A stretch of 64,000 bases of DNA from an uncultured Eubacteriales bacterium. Lineage in GTDB: Bacteria; Bacillota; Clostridia; Monoglobales; Monoglobaceae. Below the pieces are notes generated by a model that was not told where the DNA came from, did not search any database, and saw only the letters and a list, made by a program, of their open reading frames with translations. The stretch covers positions 10,393-74,392 of the forward strand of contig CAJKEB010000003.1 of NCBI GenBank assembly GCA_905198865.1. Reading direction: 5' to 3'. This document shows positions 52,326-61,566 of this stretch, piece by piece; within the stretch, counting starts at the first letter, position 1; each line of letters starts with the position of its first letter. Made by a program: the position numbers and the translations under genes.

Positions 52326-53786
52326 TTATGCGGCGATTCTGAAATTCATATTCTCATCTTCAATCAGATATGAAACATCATACGATACCGAACCGAAGTT
52401 GCTTAAAGGCCAGAACCTGAATACCGCGCCGCCGATAAGCTCGTCCTTGGGTATTTGACCGAGTACACGGCTGTCCTTGCTGTTATTGCGGTTATCACCC
52501 ATAACAAAAATCTTACCCTTTTCAATTACAATAGGATTATCCTTGCTGTATTGTCCGTTTGCAATCAGATTGTTGATGTATTCGCCGGATCTTGTTGTCT
52601 TGTCCTTGATATAAGGCTCATCGATTATATTACCGTTAACATAGACATCACCGGTCTGAAAATCAATGAATACAGTGTCGCCCTCAGTGGCGATTACTCT
52701 CTTGATGTATGGTCTGTCAGGATCCGAAGCGGGACGGAAGATAACAACGTCTCCCTTCTGAGGTGAATAGAAAAATCTGTTTACATACAGCCTGTCTCCG
52801 TTTTGCAAAGTTGGCTGCATTGATTCACCCTGAACCTTAACAAGTGTAAATACAAAGTTTCTGATAAGCAGTGACACTACAACCGCTATAGCAATAGCTA
52901 TAACCCATTCTCTGATTTCTTTCATAACATTAACTTCCTTTGGTTTTGAATTAACTGCTTTTTTATTGACAGTTCTTGAAGCATTGCGCTGCAACGATGA
53001 ATTTACCGCCCTTTGTCCGGAACCGGATTTTGAAGCGGAAGTAGTCCTCGGTCTGACACCTTGTGCCGAATTGCGCTTAAATGCGCTTTCCTGCTCGGAA
53101 GCATGAGCTCTCTGAGCCTCTCTTGACCTTGCTGAACCGTTTGGTGTTCTTGACTGCGTGCTTCTTTGAGCATGAATCTTTGATTCGGAAATTTTAGGCA
53201 TAACCTGTGTTTCTCCGGACTGAACAGACCGTCTCTGTCTCGGCCTTGGACTTTGTACGGACTGTTTCTGTTGAGAAGCACTTCTTCTCGGCTGCGGAGC
53301 TTCACTCTTTGACGGTGTACTTGAAAACTGTTCAAGTATATCCTGTGAATTGTGTGAAGCATTGCTGAACTTAATATCGGAAGTCGAAACCGACGGAACC
53401 GGTCTTGAACCTGCTGCTTCAGATGGTCTTGAACCTCCGTTGTTCATAGAAGCCTGTCTGAGCTTTGAATCAAGCTCTTCCTGAGCCTTAATTCTTGCCA
53501 TGCGGCGCGCTTTAGCTTCAGCCTCGGCCTGAACCTGCTGCTCAAGCTCGCGTTGCCTTGCTGCTCGTCTTTGACGTCTTTCTTCAATTTCACGAAGCAT
53601 TGAATCAGCCTGTGCGTTAATTTCGCTTTTTGCTTTATCAATTATTGGATTGCCCGAAGAGGAAGAGGATTTTGCAACGCTGCGTGTTCCCTCAAAAATT
53701 GAGTTTGTACTTTCGTTTAAAATTTTGTCGAGATCATTGCTGCTTTGCCGGCTCTTTCTGTCGGGTCTGTTAGTCTTCTCGTTCAT
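52326..53786 (-). CDS. lepB: Signal peptidase I with long basic N-terminal extension
   Basis: The 486-residue protein is more than twice the usual size. The C-terminal 199 residues are an ordinary Firmicutes type I signal peptidase: one membrane helix, catalytic Ser322 (GESMQPTL), general base Lys362 (YIKRVIA) and GDNRNNSKDSR. The first 287 residues are hydrophilic: a helical Arg/Glu/Ala/Gln-rich stretch (about 50-110), then Ser/Gln/Arg/Pro-rich low-complexity sequence, very basic overall and with no cysteine. Because the helix follows, this part should be cytoplasmic. The long start has AGGGGATG seven bases upstream. Met288 (ATG at 52925) also has AAGGAA nine bases upstream and could give a standard-length form. 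It follows rplS by 74 bases. Confidence 0.93.
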   Translation of the reverse strand: MNEKTNRPDRKSRQSSNDLDKILNESTNSIFEGTRSVAKSSSSSGNPIIDKAKSEINAQADSMLREIEERRQRRAARQRELEQQVQAEAEAKARRMARIKAQEELDSKLRQASMNNGGSRPSEAAGSRPVPSVSTSDIKFSNASHNSQDILEQFSSTPSKSEAPQPRRSASQQKQSVQSPRPRQRRSVQSGETQVMPKISESKIHAQRSTQSRTPNGSARSREAQRAHASEQESAFKRNSAQGVRPRTTSASKSGSGQRAVNSSLQRNASRTVNKKAVNSKPKEVNVMKEIREWVIAIAIAVVVSLLIRNFVFTLVKVQGESMQPTLQNGDRLYVNRFFYSPQKGDVVIFRPASDPDRPYIKRVIATEGDTVFIDFQTGDVYVNGNIIDEPYIKDKTTRSGEYINNLIANGQYSKDNPIVIEKGKIFVMGDNRNNSKDSRVLGQIPKDELIGGAVFRFWPLSNFGSVSYDVSYLIEDENMNFRIAA

Positions 53787-53820
53787 TTTTACATCCCCTA
53801 AATGTTTTGAAATGCTAAAG

Positions 53821-53846
53821 AGTGGTGATTATAAATAACCACCACT
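53821..53846 (-). terminator. Weak hairpin between rplS and lepB
   Basis: AGTGGTG pairs with CACCACT across a 12-base loop. The minus strand after it has only CTTT, so it is at best a partial attenuator that would lower lepB relative to rplS. Confidence 0.35.
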
Positions 53847-53860
53847 TAGAATTCGGAATA

Positions 53861-54205
53861 TTATTTAAGTCTTTCCTTAACTTTAGCAGCCTTACCGACT
53901 CTGTCGCGGAGATAGTAAAGCTTAGCACGTCTAACTTTACCGTGTCTTACAACTTCAATACGCTCAATCTTCGGAGAGTTCACAGGGAATGTTCTCTCAA
54001 CTCCAACGCCGTATGAAATACGTCTTACGGTAAATGTCTCCTGAATACCGCCATGATTCTTCTTGATAACGGTACCTTCGAACATCTGTACTCTTTCTCT
54101 GTTACCTTCCTTTACCTTAACATAGATACGGGCGGTATCACCAATCTCAAGCTTAGGTAAGTCTGTTCTGATTTGCTCTTGTGTAATCTGTTGTAAAATA
54201 TCCAT
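53861..54205 (-). CDS. rplS: 50S ribosomal protein L19
   Basis: The 114-residue protein is the standard L19, located at the 30S-50S interface. Family blocks are [39 protein letters not shown] and the basic end [25 protein letters not shown] precedes the ATG. In most Firmicutes trmD lies just upstream; here ftsY does. Confidence 0.98.
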   Translation of the reverse strand: MDILQQITQEQIRTDLPKLEIGDTARIYVKVKEGNRERVQMFEGTVIKKNHGGIQETFTVRRISYGVGVERTFPVNSPKIERIEVVRHGKVRRAKLYYLRDRVGKAAKVKERLK

Positions 54206-54283
54206 TTTTACATCCTTTCTTTCCTTAGATATTCATGCCCGAGCAATATAGCGGCAGAGGACTATCCGTAATTTAACTACGTT
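54206..54283 (-). promoter_or_regulatory. Candidate L19 leader in rplS 5' UTR
   Basis: The untranslated leader contains nested pairings (GATA with TATC enclosing TGCC with GGCA) ending close to the Shine-Dalgarno. An L19 autoregulatory leader is known in low-GC Gram-positives. The size and place fit, but I could not compare it with the family model. Confidence 0.35.
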
Positions 54284-54312
54284 ATAATAACATAAAAGCA
54301 AATCCATTGCAA
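54284..54312 (-). promoter_or_regulatory. Promoter for rplS-lepB
   Basis: On the minus strand TTGCAA (54307-54312), a 17-base spacer and TATTAT (54284-54289). Confidence 0.6.
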
Positions 54313-54403
54313 GTGTTTTTTTAAAATTTAATAATTTTGATAAATTTGCCCAATTTATGTCGTAAAATCTTTATATTTATGGCGAATTTAATCCTTGATA
54401 CGG

Positions 54404-55339
54404 CTAATCCTCAAGGGGTTTTTCATCTTCCGGGTCGATTATTGCATTGACGAATTCTTTTGCGTCAAACGGCTGGATATCGTCTACGCCTTCGCCGACG
54501 CCGATGAACTTAACGGGAATATCATATTCGTTCTTAATCGCCAGAACAATTCCGCCCTTGGCAGTTCCGTCAAGCTTAGTGAGTATAATTCCGGTGATGT
54601 CGGCCGCCTCCTTGAACTGTGCGGCTTGCTGTACGGCATTTTGTCCGGTTGTTGCGTCAAGCACAAGCAAGACCTCCTTGCTCGAATCCGGAAGCTCTCT
54701 TTCGAGAATTTTGTAAATCTTTTTAAGCTCCGCCATAAGGTTTTTCTTGTTATGAAGTCTGCCGGCAGTATCGCAGAGAAGCACATCAATACCTCTTGAC
54801 TTGGCGGCGTTTACAGCGTCAAATATTACTGCCGCAGGATCTGAGCCCTCTTGCTGCTTGATTATATCTACACCGGCACGGTCAGCCCAGACTTCAAGCT
54901 GCTCAATAGCTGCGGCACGAAAAGTGTCCGCTGCCGCGATCAGAACTGATTTGCCCTGGCTTTTATACATGTTTGCAATTTTACCGATAGAAGTAGTTTT
55001 GCCGACGCCGTTAACGCCTATAACCATAATGACGGCAGGTGTACCGCCGAGCTCAACCTCATTGTTTCCCTCTGACAGTATATCGGTCATAATTTGATTA
55101 AGCTCGCCCTTTAATTCATAACTGTCACGAAGCGTCTTTTCCTGAGCGGCGCTGCGCAGCTTTTCGATTATATCCATTGATGTGTTGACACCGAGATCTG
55201 ACATAATCAGAATTTCTTCAAGTTCGTCAAACAAGTCATCGTCTATCTTCTTGAATGTTTTGATTACTGTATTAAATTTTTCGTTTATTGATTCTTTTGT
55301 CTTTGAAAGACTTTGCTTTAATTTGTCAAAAAGTCCCAT
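54404..55339 (-). CDS. ftsY: Signal recognition particle receptor FtsY
   Basis: The 311-residue SRP-family GTPase docks ribosome-SRP complexes at the membrane. Helical N domain (about 1-95) and G domain carry GVNGVGKTT (P-loop), DTFRAAA, DTAGR, TKLDG and GVGEGVDDIQPF. There is no long acidic A domain, as usual in Firmicutes. Its ATG overlaps the smc stop by one base (TAATG). FtsY and LepB both act in protein export, but they are on separate transcripts. Confidence 0.97.
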   Translation of the reverse strand: MGLFDKLKQSLSKTKESINEKFNTVIKTFKKIDDDLFDELEEILIMSDLGVNTSMDIIEKLRSAAQEKTLRDSYELKGELNQIMTDILSEGNNEVELGGTPAVIMVIGVNGVGKTTSIGKIANMYKSQGKSVLIAAADTFRAAAIEQLEVWADRAGVDIIKQQEGSDPAAVIFDAVNAAKSRGIDVLLCDTAGRLHNKKNLMAELKKIYKILERELPDSSKEVLLVLDATTGQNAVQQAAQFKEAADITGIILTKLDGTAKGGIVLAIKNEYDIPVKFIGVGEGVDDIQPFDAKEFVNAIIDPEDEKPLED

Positions 55340-58300
55340 TATTCCTGCACCTCGTCTATATTTAATGTTAATAATTTTGATACGCCTTTTTCCTGCATGG
55401 TGACGCCGTATAAGATATTTGCGGCTTCCATTGTGCCGCGTCTGTGAGTTACCACTATAAATTGAGTTTTTTCGCTGTATTGCTTAAGGTACTCAGCATA
55501 GCGGTAAACGTTTACGTCGTCAAGCGCCGCCTCGATTTCGTCAAGAATACAAAACGGCGTCGGTCTTACGTTGAGTATAGCAAACAGCAGAGCGATTGCC
55601 GTAAATGCACGTTCCCCGCCGGAGAGAAGAGTGAGGCTCTGAAGCTTTTTGCCGGGCGGCTGTGCCTCAATTTCTATACCGCTTTCAAGCACATTGTCGG
55701 GGTCAATAAGACTGAGCCTTGCATGACCGCCGCCGAACAGTTCAGAAAATACCTGGCTGAAGTTCTCATTGATTATTTTGAATTGCTCGCTGAATCTCGA
55801 TTTCATGATTTCAAGCATTTCATCAATAATCTTAATAAGCTCTTTTTTTGACTTTTCAAGATCAGCCGTCTGTTCCCTGAGGAAGTCAACTCGTTCTTTG
55901 ACGTTTTTGTATTCTTCGATTGAGTCAATATTGATATTTCCCAGACCTTTGATTTCCTTGCGGAGCTCGGCAATGCGTTTTGTGCTGCCAGAGTAGTCAA
56001 AATCACTTAAATCTCTTGTCTGAGCAATTTCACTGTATGTAAGCTCATATTCCTCCCACAAATGATTGATTATCGACTCAAGCTCCGCTTCAACGTTCTC
56101 GTATTTTGACTGAGCCTTTGCGTGAAGACCGGACAGCTTGAACATGTTTTCCTGAACGCCTTTCACAGACTGCTGCTGCGCTTTGATTTTATTTTCTGTT
56201 TCCTGTCGTTGTTTTATTAAATTGTCAAGCTCTGCTTTAGCAGCTGCTGTTTTTTCCTTGGCTATATCAACACTATCTTTGCTGCCTGCTCTTTCTGCTT
56301 CGGATTTTGTAATATACTTTTTTAATTCCTCAATCTCGTTTAATTTATCCTGCGTCCGGCTTATGAGCTGAGTTTTTTCCTCGTTCACTCTCCGGATATT
56401 TTCGTTTGTCTGTTCTATATCCTTTAAAATTGAATTCTTTCTTATGTTAAGGTCAAGCAGAGTGCTTGTCATTTCTTCGTTTTTGCCGGAGAGTTCAGCA
56501 AAAATTCTCTGCTCGCTTTCGGCTTTTTCTTCAAGCTTTTGAATTTCGGCTTCAAGCTCAGCCGCACTTGCGTTTTTGGCTTTAATATCTTTGTCAATAC
56601 TCTCGAGCCTTTGCTTTATCTCTTTAAGCTCTGCGGTCAGCTGCTCTCTGTCGCTTCCGGCTGATTCAATAATCTCATGTGTATGCGACTTTTCGGAACA
56701 CATTCTGATGTACTCATCATTGTGAGTTGAAAGTATCTGATTATTGCTTTTAATACTGTTCATCAGTTCTGTGGTTTCAGCGCTCAGCTTTTGTATTTTA
56801 GCATTATATTCACAAAGATCTTCTTCAATTTCTTTAATTTGCTTATCGAGGTTTTCAATCTCGTTTACACGTGAAAGTGAGCCTATGGACTTGGCAACGC
56901 TGCCGCCGGTCATTGCGCCTCCGGCTTGAATAACATCGCCGCCGAGAGTGACAATTCTGAATTTGTGCGAACATTTCTTTCCCATGCTAACCGCATTGTC
57001 GATATTGTCTGCGACAACAGTTGTGGACAAAGCGCTGCTGATTATATCCTGATATATTTCGTCACAGCGTACAAGCGAATCGGCTGTTCCTATATAGCCT
57101 GTGCAGGATTTAGCCACGGAATTATTGAAATTCTTAGGCTTAATGTTTGAAATAGGCAAAAACGTAGCCCTGCCTAAGTTGTTTTTCTTTAAGTAATTTA
57201 TAGCGGCTTTCGCGTCTTCGGCTGTGCCCGTGACGATGTTTTGCGCTGTATTTCCGAGAGCTGTCTCAATCGCAGTAACATATTTGCTGTCAACTTTAAT
57301 CAGCTGTGACAGCGGTCCGTGAATGTTCACGCCCTTCAGACTGTTCTGCCTTTTGGCTTTCATAACGTTTTTTACGCCGTAGCTATAGCCCTCCAGATCT
57401 CTTTCCATATCCGAAAGCGTTTTCTTTCTGGAGGTTATCTGACCGAGCGTGATATTGCTTTTGTTCTTTGCGGCAATCATTGCCTGAATTTCGCCGGTCT
57501 TTTTGCCGTATTGTTCTTCAAGTCTGTTTATTTCAGCTTTAAGATTTTCAATTTCTTTATTCTTTTTACTGATATCGCCGTCAAGAGTTGTCAGCTTTTC
57601 GCGAAGCAAGTTTATATCCGAATCCTTTGCGTTCAAATCCGACTCAATAATGTTTTGTCTTGATATAAAGCTATCTTTTAAGATATTAAAGTTATCGACT
57701 GCGTTTTTTGCATTTACGGAATCCGACTTCTTATTAATTATCTCCGTGCGTATTGCTTCAATTTCACGGCTCTTGTCAGACACATCAAGACCGAGCTTCT
57801 TTGCTGTTTCACTTATATCCTTTGAGCTTAAGCTAAGAGCCTCGTTCTGCAAATTCAGTGACGCCAGGCTGCTTGACAGTTTTTTAGATTCAGTATCAAG
57901 TTCCTCCGAACGTTTATCACTGCTTGTAACCTCGGACTGAAGCCGCTCAATAGTTGAATTAGCGTGGTTAATGTTGCTGCCGATAAGGTTGATATTATTG
58001 GTGAGCTCGTGAATGGTTTCGGTGAGTTCTCTGTCTCTGCTGCGAAGCTCTTCAATGTTCTTATCTATATTTTCTGCCTCGCTGTACATTGAGGAGACTT
58101 TTGCGTCATTCTTCTCAATTTCCTGCTGGAGGGATTCGATTTGATTTGAATATATGTCAATATCGCTTTTCAGCTTACCAAGACCTTCGCGCTTTTTATC
58201 AATATTTATTATTGAAACACCTATTTCAAGCTCCTTCATCTCTGATTGAAGAACCAAATACTTTTTTGCCTTTTCCGACTGGCGTTTAAGAGGTTCTACC

Positions 58301-58902
58301 TGAGTTTCAAGCTCGCCGAGAATATCTTCGACACGGGTGAGATTTTCTGTCGTCTGATTAAGCTTTTTCTCCGCCTCGTTTTTACGGTATTTATATTTAG
58401 ATATACCCGAGGCTTCTTCAAATATCTGCCGTCTGTCCTCTGACTTTGTGCTAAGTATATTATCAATCTGTCCCTGTCCGATTATGGAATATCCGTCACG
58501 GCCGAGACCGGTATCCATAAACAGCTCATGAACGTCTTTAAGACGGCAGAGAGTTTTGTTTATATAGTATTCGCTTTCACCGCTTCTGTATATGCGGCGG
58601 GTAACAAGAACCTCCGGAAAGTCAATATCAAAATAATGACTGCTGTTGTCAAGGCACAGAGTAACCTCTGCAAAGCCAAGCGCCTTTCTTTTGGCTGTTC
58701 CGGCAAAGATAACGTCCTCCATTTTGCTTCCGCGCAGCGATTTGACGCTCTGCTCGCCCATAACCCAGCGGATTGCGTCGGAAATATTACTCTTGCCGGA
58801 GCCGTTTGGCCCGACAATAGCCGTTATTCCCGAATTAAAATCCAGATATATTTTGTCGGCAAACGACTTAAATCCCTGCATCTCAATACTCTTTAGTATC
58901 AT
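55339..58902 (-). CDS. smc: Chromosome segregation protein SMC
   Basis: The 1187-residue protein has the full SMC layout. The N-terminal ATPase half has GPNGSGKSN. A first long coiled coil (about 170-500) leads to the hinge (about 505-680, with GVNIHGPLSQLI and GGDVIQAGGAMTGGS). The second coiled coil leads to the C-terminal half with LSGGERAF (signature) and FCILDEIEAALDD (Walker B). It forms condensin with ScpA and ScpB, which are not in the window. GGAGAGAG precedes the ATG. RNase III, which often lies upstream, is absent. Confidence 0.98.
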   Translation of the reverse strand: MILKSIEMQGFKSFADKIYLDFNSGITAIVGPNGSGKSNISDAIRWVMGEQSVKSLRGSKMEDVIFAGTAKRKALGFAEVTLCLDNSSHYFDIDFPEVLVTRRIYRSGESEYYINKTLCRLKDVHELFMDTGLGRDGYSIIGQGQIDNILSTKSEDRRQIFEEASGISKYKYRKNEAEKKLNQTTENLTRVEDILGELETQVEPLKRQSEKAKKYLVLQSEMKELEIGVSIINIDKKREGLGKLKSDIDIYSNQIESLQQEIEKNDAKVSSMYSEAENIDKNIEELRSRDRELTETIHELTNNINLIGSNINHANSTIERLQSEVTSSDKRSEELDTESKKLSSSLASLNLQNEALSLSSKDISETAKKLGLDVSDKSREIEAIRTEIINKKSDSVNAKNAVDNFNILKDSFISRQNIIESDLNAKDSDINLLREKLTTLDGDISKKNKEIENLKAEINRLEEQYGKKTGEIQAMIAAKNKSNITLGQITSRKKTLSDMERDLEGYSYGVKNVMKAKRQNSLKGVNIHGPLSQLIKVDSKYVTAIETALGNTAQNIVTGTAEDAKAAINYLKKNNLGRATFLPISNIKPKNFNNSVAKSCTGYIGTADSLVRCDEIYQDIISSALSTTVVADNIDNAVSMGKKCSHKFRIVTLGGDVIQAGGAMTGGSVAKSIGSLSRVNEIENLDKQIKEIEEDLCEYNAKIQKLSAETTELMNSIKSNNQILSTHNDEYIRMCSEKSHTHEIIESAGSDREQLTAELKEIKQRLESIDKDIKAKNASAAELEAEIQKLEEKAESEQRIFAELSGKNEEMTSTLLDLNIRKNSILKDIEQTNENIRRVNEEKTQLISRTQDKLNEIEELKKYITKSEAERAGSKDSVDIAKEKTAAAKAELDNLIKQRQETENKIKAQQQSVKGVQENMFKLSGLHAKAQSKYENVEAELESIINHLWEEYELTYSEIAQTRDLSDFDYSGSTKRIAELRKEIKGLGNINIDSIEEYKNVKERVDFLREQTADLEKSKKELIKIIDEMLEIMKSRFSEQFKIINENFSQVFSELFGGGHARLSLIDPDNVLESGIEIEAQPPGKKLQSLTLLSGGERAFTAIALLFAILNVRPTPFCILDEIEAALDDVNVYRYAEYLKQYSEKTQFIVVTHRRGTMEAANILYGVTMQEKGVSKLLTLNIDEVQE

Positions 58903-58945
58903 AAAACTCTCTCCGTATAATCAAATTCGTAGTACAATAAATTAT

Positions 58946-58974
58946 ATTATAACATAAACATATTTTCTTGTCAC
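58946..58974 (-). promoter_or_regulatory. Promoter for smc-ftsY
   Basis: On the minus strand GTGACA (58969-58974), a 17-base spacer and TATAAT (58946-58951), 43 bases before the smc ATG. Confidence 0.7.
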
Positions 58975-59042
58975 GTATTTTTTTGTTTTGCTCAGCTCAT
59001 ACTTTGAAATGTTACATATATGTTTCAATTTTACTTTTGCGC

Positions 59043-59113
59043 TTGACAGCTCTAAAATTAGTGGTAAACTATATCTATGTCAATTTTTACTGAATGACCA
59101 CAACATATAGTAT
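59043..59113 (+). promoter_or_regulatory. nrdD promoter with tandem NrdR-like boxes
   Basis: TTGACA (59043-59048) is followed 16 bases later by TAAACT as likely -10. Two 16-base elements resemble the NrdR box (ACACWATATATWGTGT): 59066-59081 matches about 10 positions and overlaps the -10; 59098-59113 matches about 13. Their starts are 32 bp apart, the phasing typical of NrdR box pairs. The nrdD protein has the ATP-cone that NrdR also uses. Confidence 0.6.
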
Positions 59114-59134
59114 CTGCATAAACGGAGGAGAAAA

Positions 59135-61498
59135 ATGATAAAAACTATTATTAAAAGGGACGGAAGAGAAGCGGACTTTGACGTTGAAAAGATTTCGGAC
59201 GCCATATATAAAGCTGCAAAAGCCATCGGGGGCAGTGACAGAACAATGGCTGATGAGCTTGCCGACAGGGTTGTTGAATATGTTGAGAACACTCTCGGTA
59301 TTGAAAAGCCGGGCGTTGAACAGCTCCAGGACGCTGTTGAAAAGATCTTGGTTGACAGCGGACATACAAGGACGGCTAAGGAATATATCCTGTACAGGGC
59401 AAAGCGCAGCCGCGTCAGAGAGATGAATACAAAGCTCATGAAGGTGTATGAGGACTTGACGTTTAAGTCGGCAAAGGATAATAATGTCAAACGCGAAAAC
59501 GCAAATATAGACGGCGATACCGCTATGGGAACCATGCTCAGATACGGAAGTGAGGGCGCAAAACGTTTTTATGATATGTTTATTCTTGACCCTGTACATG
59601 CCGAAGCGCATAAAAACGGAGATATACACATTCACGACCTGGATTTTCTGACGCTTACTACCACCTGTTGCCAGATTGACTTGCTTAAGCTGTTTAAAGG
59701 CGGATTTTCAACCGGTCACGGTTTCCTGCGTGAGCCGAATGATATTGCGAGTTATTCAGCTCTTGCGTGTATTGCGATACAGTCAAACCAAAACGACCAG
59801 CACGGCGGTCAGAGTGTGCCTAATTTTGATTACTGTATGGCTCCGGGTGTTGCAAAGACGTACAAGAAGAAGTATGCTGCCAATCTTGCAGCAGCGCTTG
59901 CAATGATTAGCGACGACGATACTGCGGCAGATGATGCTAAGACGATATTAAACGAGATTAATACCGAAAACAATATTGAGCCGAAGCTTTCAAACTCCAA
60001 AGAGTACGCAGAGCTTCTGAAGAATAAGCTAAAGGAAAGAATGTCAGAGGAAGAGGCTGACCGTGCAGTCAGACATATTGTGAAGAATTCCGAAAAGCAG
60101 ACCGACAGAGCAACGTATCAGGCGATGGAAGCACTTATACATAATCTGAACACGATGCATTCAAGAGCCGGAGCGCAGATTCCGTTCAGCTCACTTAACT
60201 ATGGAACGGATACTTCTGATGAGGGCAGAATGGTAATGAAAAATCTCCTGCTTGCAGAGGAGGAAGGACTCGGAAACGGCGAGACACCGATTTTCCCAAT
60301 ACATATCTTCAAAGTTAAAGAGGGGATTAATTATAATAAAGAGGATAAGAATTATGACTTGTTCAAGTTAGCCTGCCGTGTTTCGGCAAAGAGACTGTTC
60401 CCCAATTTCAGCTTTCTTGATGCTCCGTTTAACCTTCAGTATTATAAGGAGGGTCACCCTGAGACTGAGGCAACATACATGGGCTGCAGAACAAGAGTTG
60501 TAGGCAATTATTACGATAAGGAACGTGAGATTACCTACGGCAGAGGCAATTTGAGCTTCACTTCGATTAATTTGCCAAGGATTGCAATCAATGCAAACGG
60601 AAACATTGATTGGTTCTTTGACGAGCTTGACAGAAAGATTGACTTGGTCATTGCTCAGCTTCTTTCGAGATATAAGGTTCAGGCGGCAAAGACTGTTAAG
60701 AATTATCCATTTCTTATGGGTCAGGGCATCTGGATTGATTCTGATAAGCTAAAACCCGGCGATACTGTCGGAGAGGTGCTGAAGCACGGAACGCTCACAG
60801 CCGGATTTATCGGTCTTGCTGAGTGCTTAAAGGCTCTGACCGGCAAGCATCACGGCGAGTCGCAGAAGTCACAGAACCTTGGTATTGAGATTGTTGCACA
60901 TATGCGCAAGAGAATGGACGAGGCTACCGAAAAGTACGGCATGAACTTCTCGCTTATTGCAACGCCTGCTGAAGGATTGTCGGGCAGGTTTGTCAATATT
61001 GACAAGAAGAAGTATGGTGTGATTGAGGGCGTAACTGACAGAGAGTATTATACCAACTCATTCCATATCCCGGTTTACTATCCGATAAGCGCATATGACA
61101 AAATCAAACTTGAAGCGCCGTATCACGCATATACAAACGGCGGTCATATTTCGTATATTGAGCTTGACGGCGACCCCACAACCAATCTCGATGCTTTTGA
61201 AAGCGTAATACGCTATATGAAGGAAAGCGGAATAGGTTACGGCAGCATCAACCATCCGGTTGACCGCGACCCTGTCTGCGGCTATACCGGTATAATAAAC
61301 GACACTTGTCCTAAGTGCGGAAGGAATACACTTGAGAAAACCGAGGACGGCGAGTTTGTCGGCGTTGAGCGTATCAGACGTGTAACGGGTTATCTCGCGG
61401 GAACAATTGACAGGTTCAACGATGCAAAAAAAGCCGAGGTGAGGGACAGAGTAAAGCATATGAGTGTAAATAATACAGAAGAAATTGAGAAAATCTAA
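59135..61498 (+). CDS. nrdD: Anaerobic ribonucleoside-triphosphate reductase (class III)
   Basis: The 787-residue glycyl-radical enzyme reduces NTPs to dNTPs without oxygen. An N-terminal ATP-cone (about 1-95, starting IKTIIKRDGREADFD) senses ATP/dATP. The barrel follows, and the C-terminus has a zinc site (VCGYTG, CPKCGRN) and the radical Gly752 in RVTGYLAGTIDRFN. GGAGGAG precedes the ATG. The activating enzyme gene nrdG, which often follows directly, is not here: a terminator and a GH105 gene come next. It is the only RNR in the window. Confidence 0.97.
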   Translation: MIKTIIKRDGREADFDVEKISDAIYKAAKAIGGSDRTMADELADRVVEYVENTLGIEKPGVEQLQDAVEKILVDSGHTRTAKEYILYRAKRSRVREMNTKLMKVYEDLTFKSAKDNNVKRENANIDGDTAMGTMLRYGSEGAKRFYDMFILDPVHAEAHKNGDIHIHDLDFLTLTTTCCQIDLLKLFKGGFSTGHGFLREPNDIASYSALACIAIQSNQNDQHGGQSVPNFDYCMAPGVAKTYKKKYAANLAAALAMISDDDTAADDAKTILNEINTENNIEPKLSNSKEYAELLKNKLKERMSEEEADRAVRHIVKNSEKQTDRATYQAMEALIHNLNTMHSRAGAQIPFSSLNYGTDTSDEGRMVMKNLLLAEEEGLGNGETPIFPIHIFKVKEGINYNKEDKNYDLFKLACRVSAKRLFPNFSFLDAPFNLQYYKEGHPETEATYMGCRTRVVGNYYDKEREITYGRGNLSFTSINLPRIAINANGNIDWFFDELDRKIDLVIAQLLSRYKVQAAKTVKNYPFLMGQGIWIDSDKLKPGDTVGEVLKHGTLTAGFIGLAECLKALTGKHHGESQKSQNLGIEIVAHMRKRMDEATEKYGMNFSLIATPAEGLSGRFVNIDKKKYGVIEGVTDREYYTNSFHIPVYYPISAYDKIKLEAPYHAYTNGGHISYIELDGDPTTNLDAFESVIRYMKESGIGYGSINHPVDRDPVCGYTGIINDTCPKCGRNTLEKTEDGEFVGVERIRRVTGYLAGTIDRFNDAKKAEVRDRVKHMSVNNTEEIEKI

Positions 61499-61516
61499 TA
61501 ATATATAAATTATATA

Positions 61517-61555
61517 AAAAAGGCTTCGCCCTCTGTGAGTGGTCGGAGCCTTTTT
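61517..61555. terminator. Bidirectional terminator between nrdD and the GH105 gene
   Basis: AAAAAGGCT (61517-61525) pairs with AGCCTTTTT (61547-61555), with additional inner pairs, giving A/T runs on both sides for the convergent genes. Confidence 0.85.
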
Positions 61556-61566
61556 ATATTGATAAC

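Noticed and set aside
53003..53362. Second minus-strand frame in the lepB extension
   Set aside because: It has no start signal and is a frame shadow of low-complexity Arg/Ser/Gln codons; the lepB frame is continuous with the catalytic domain.
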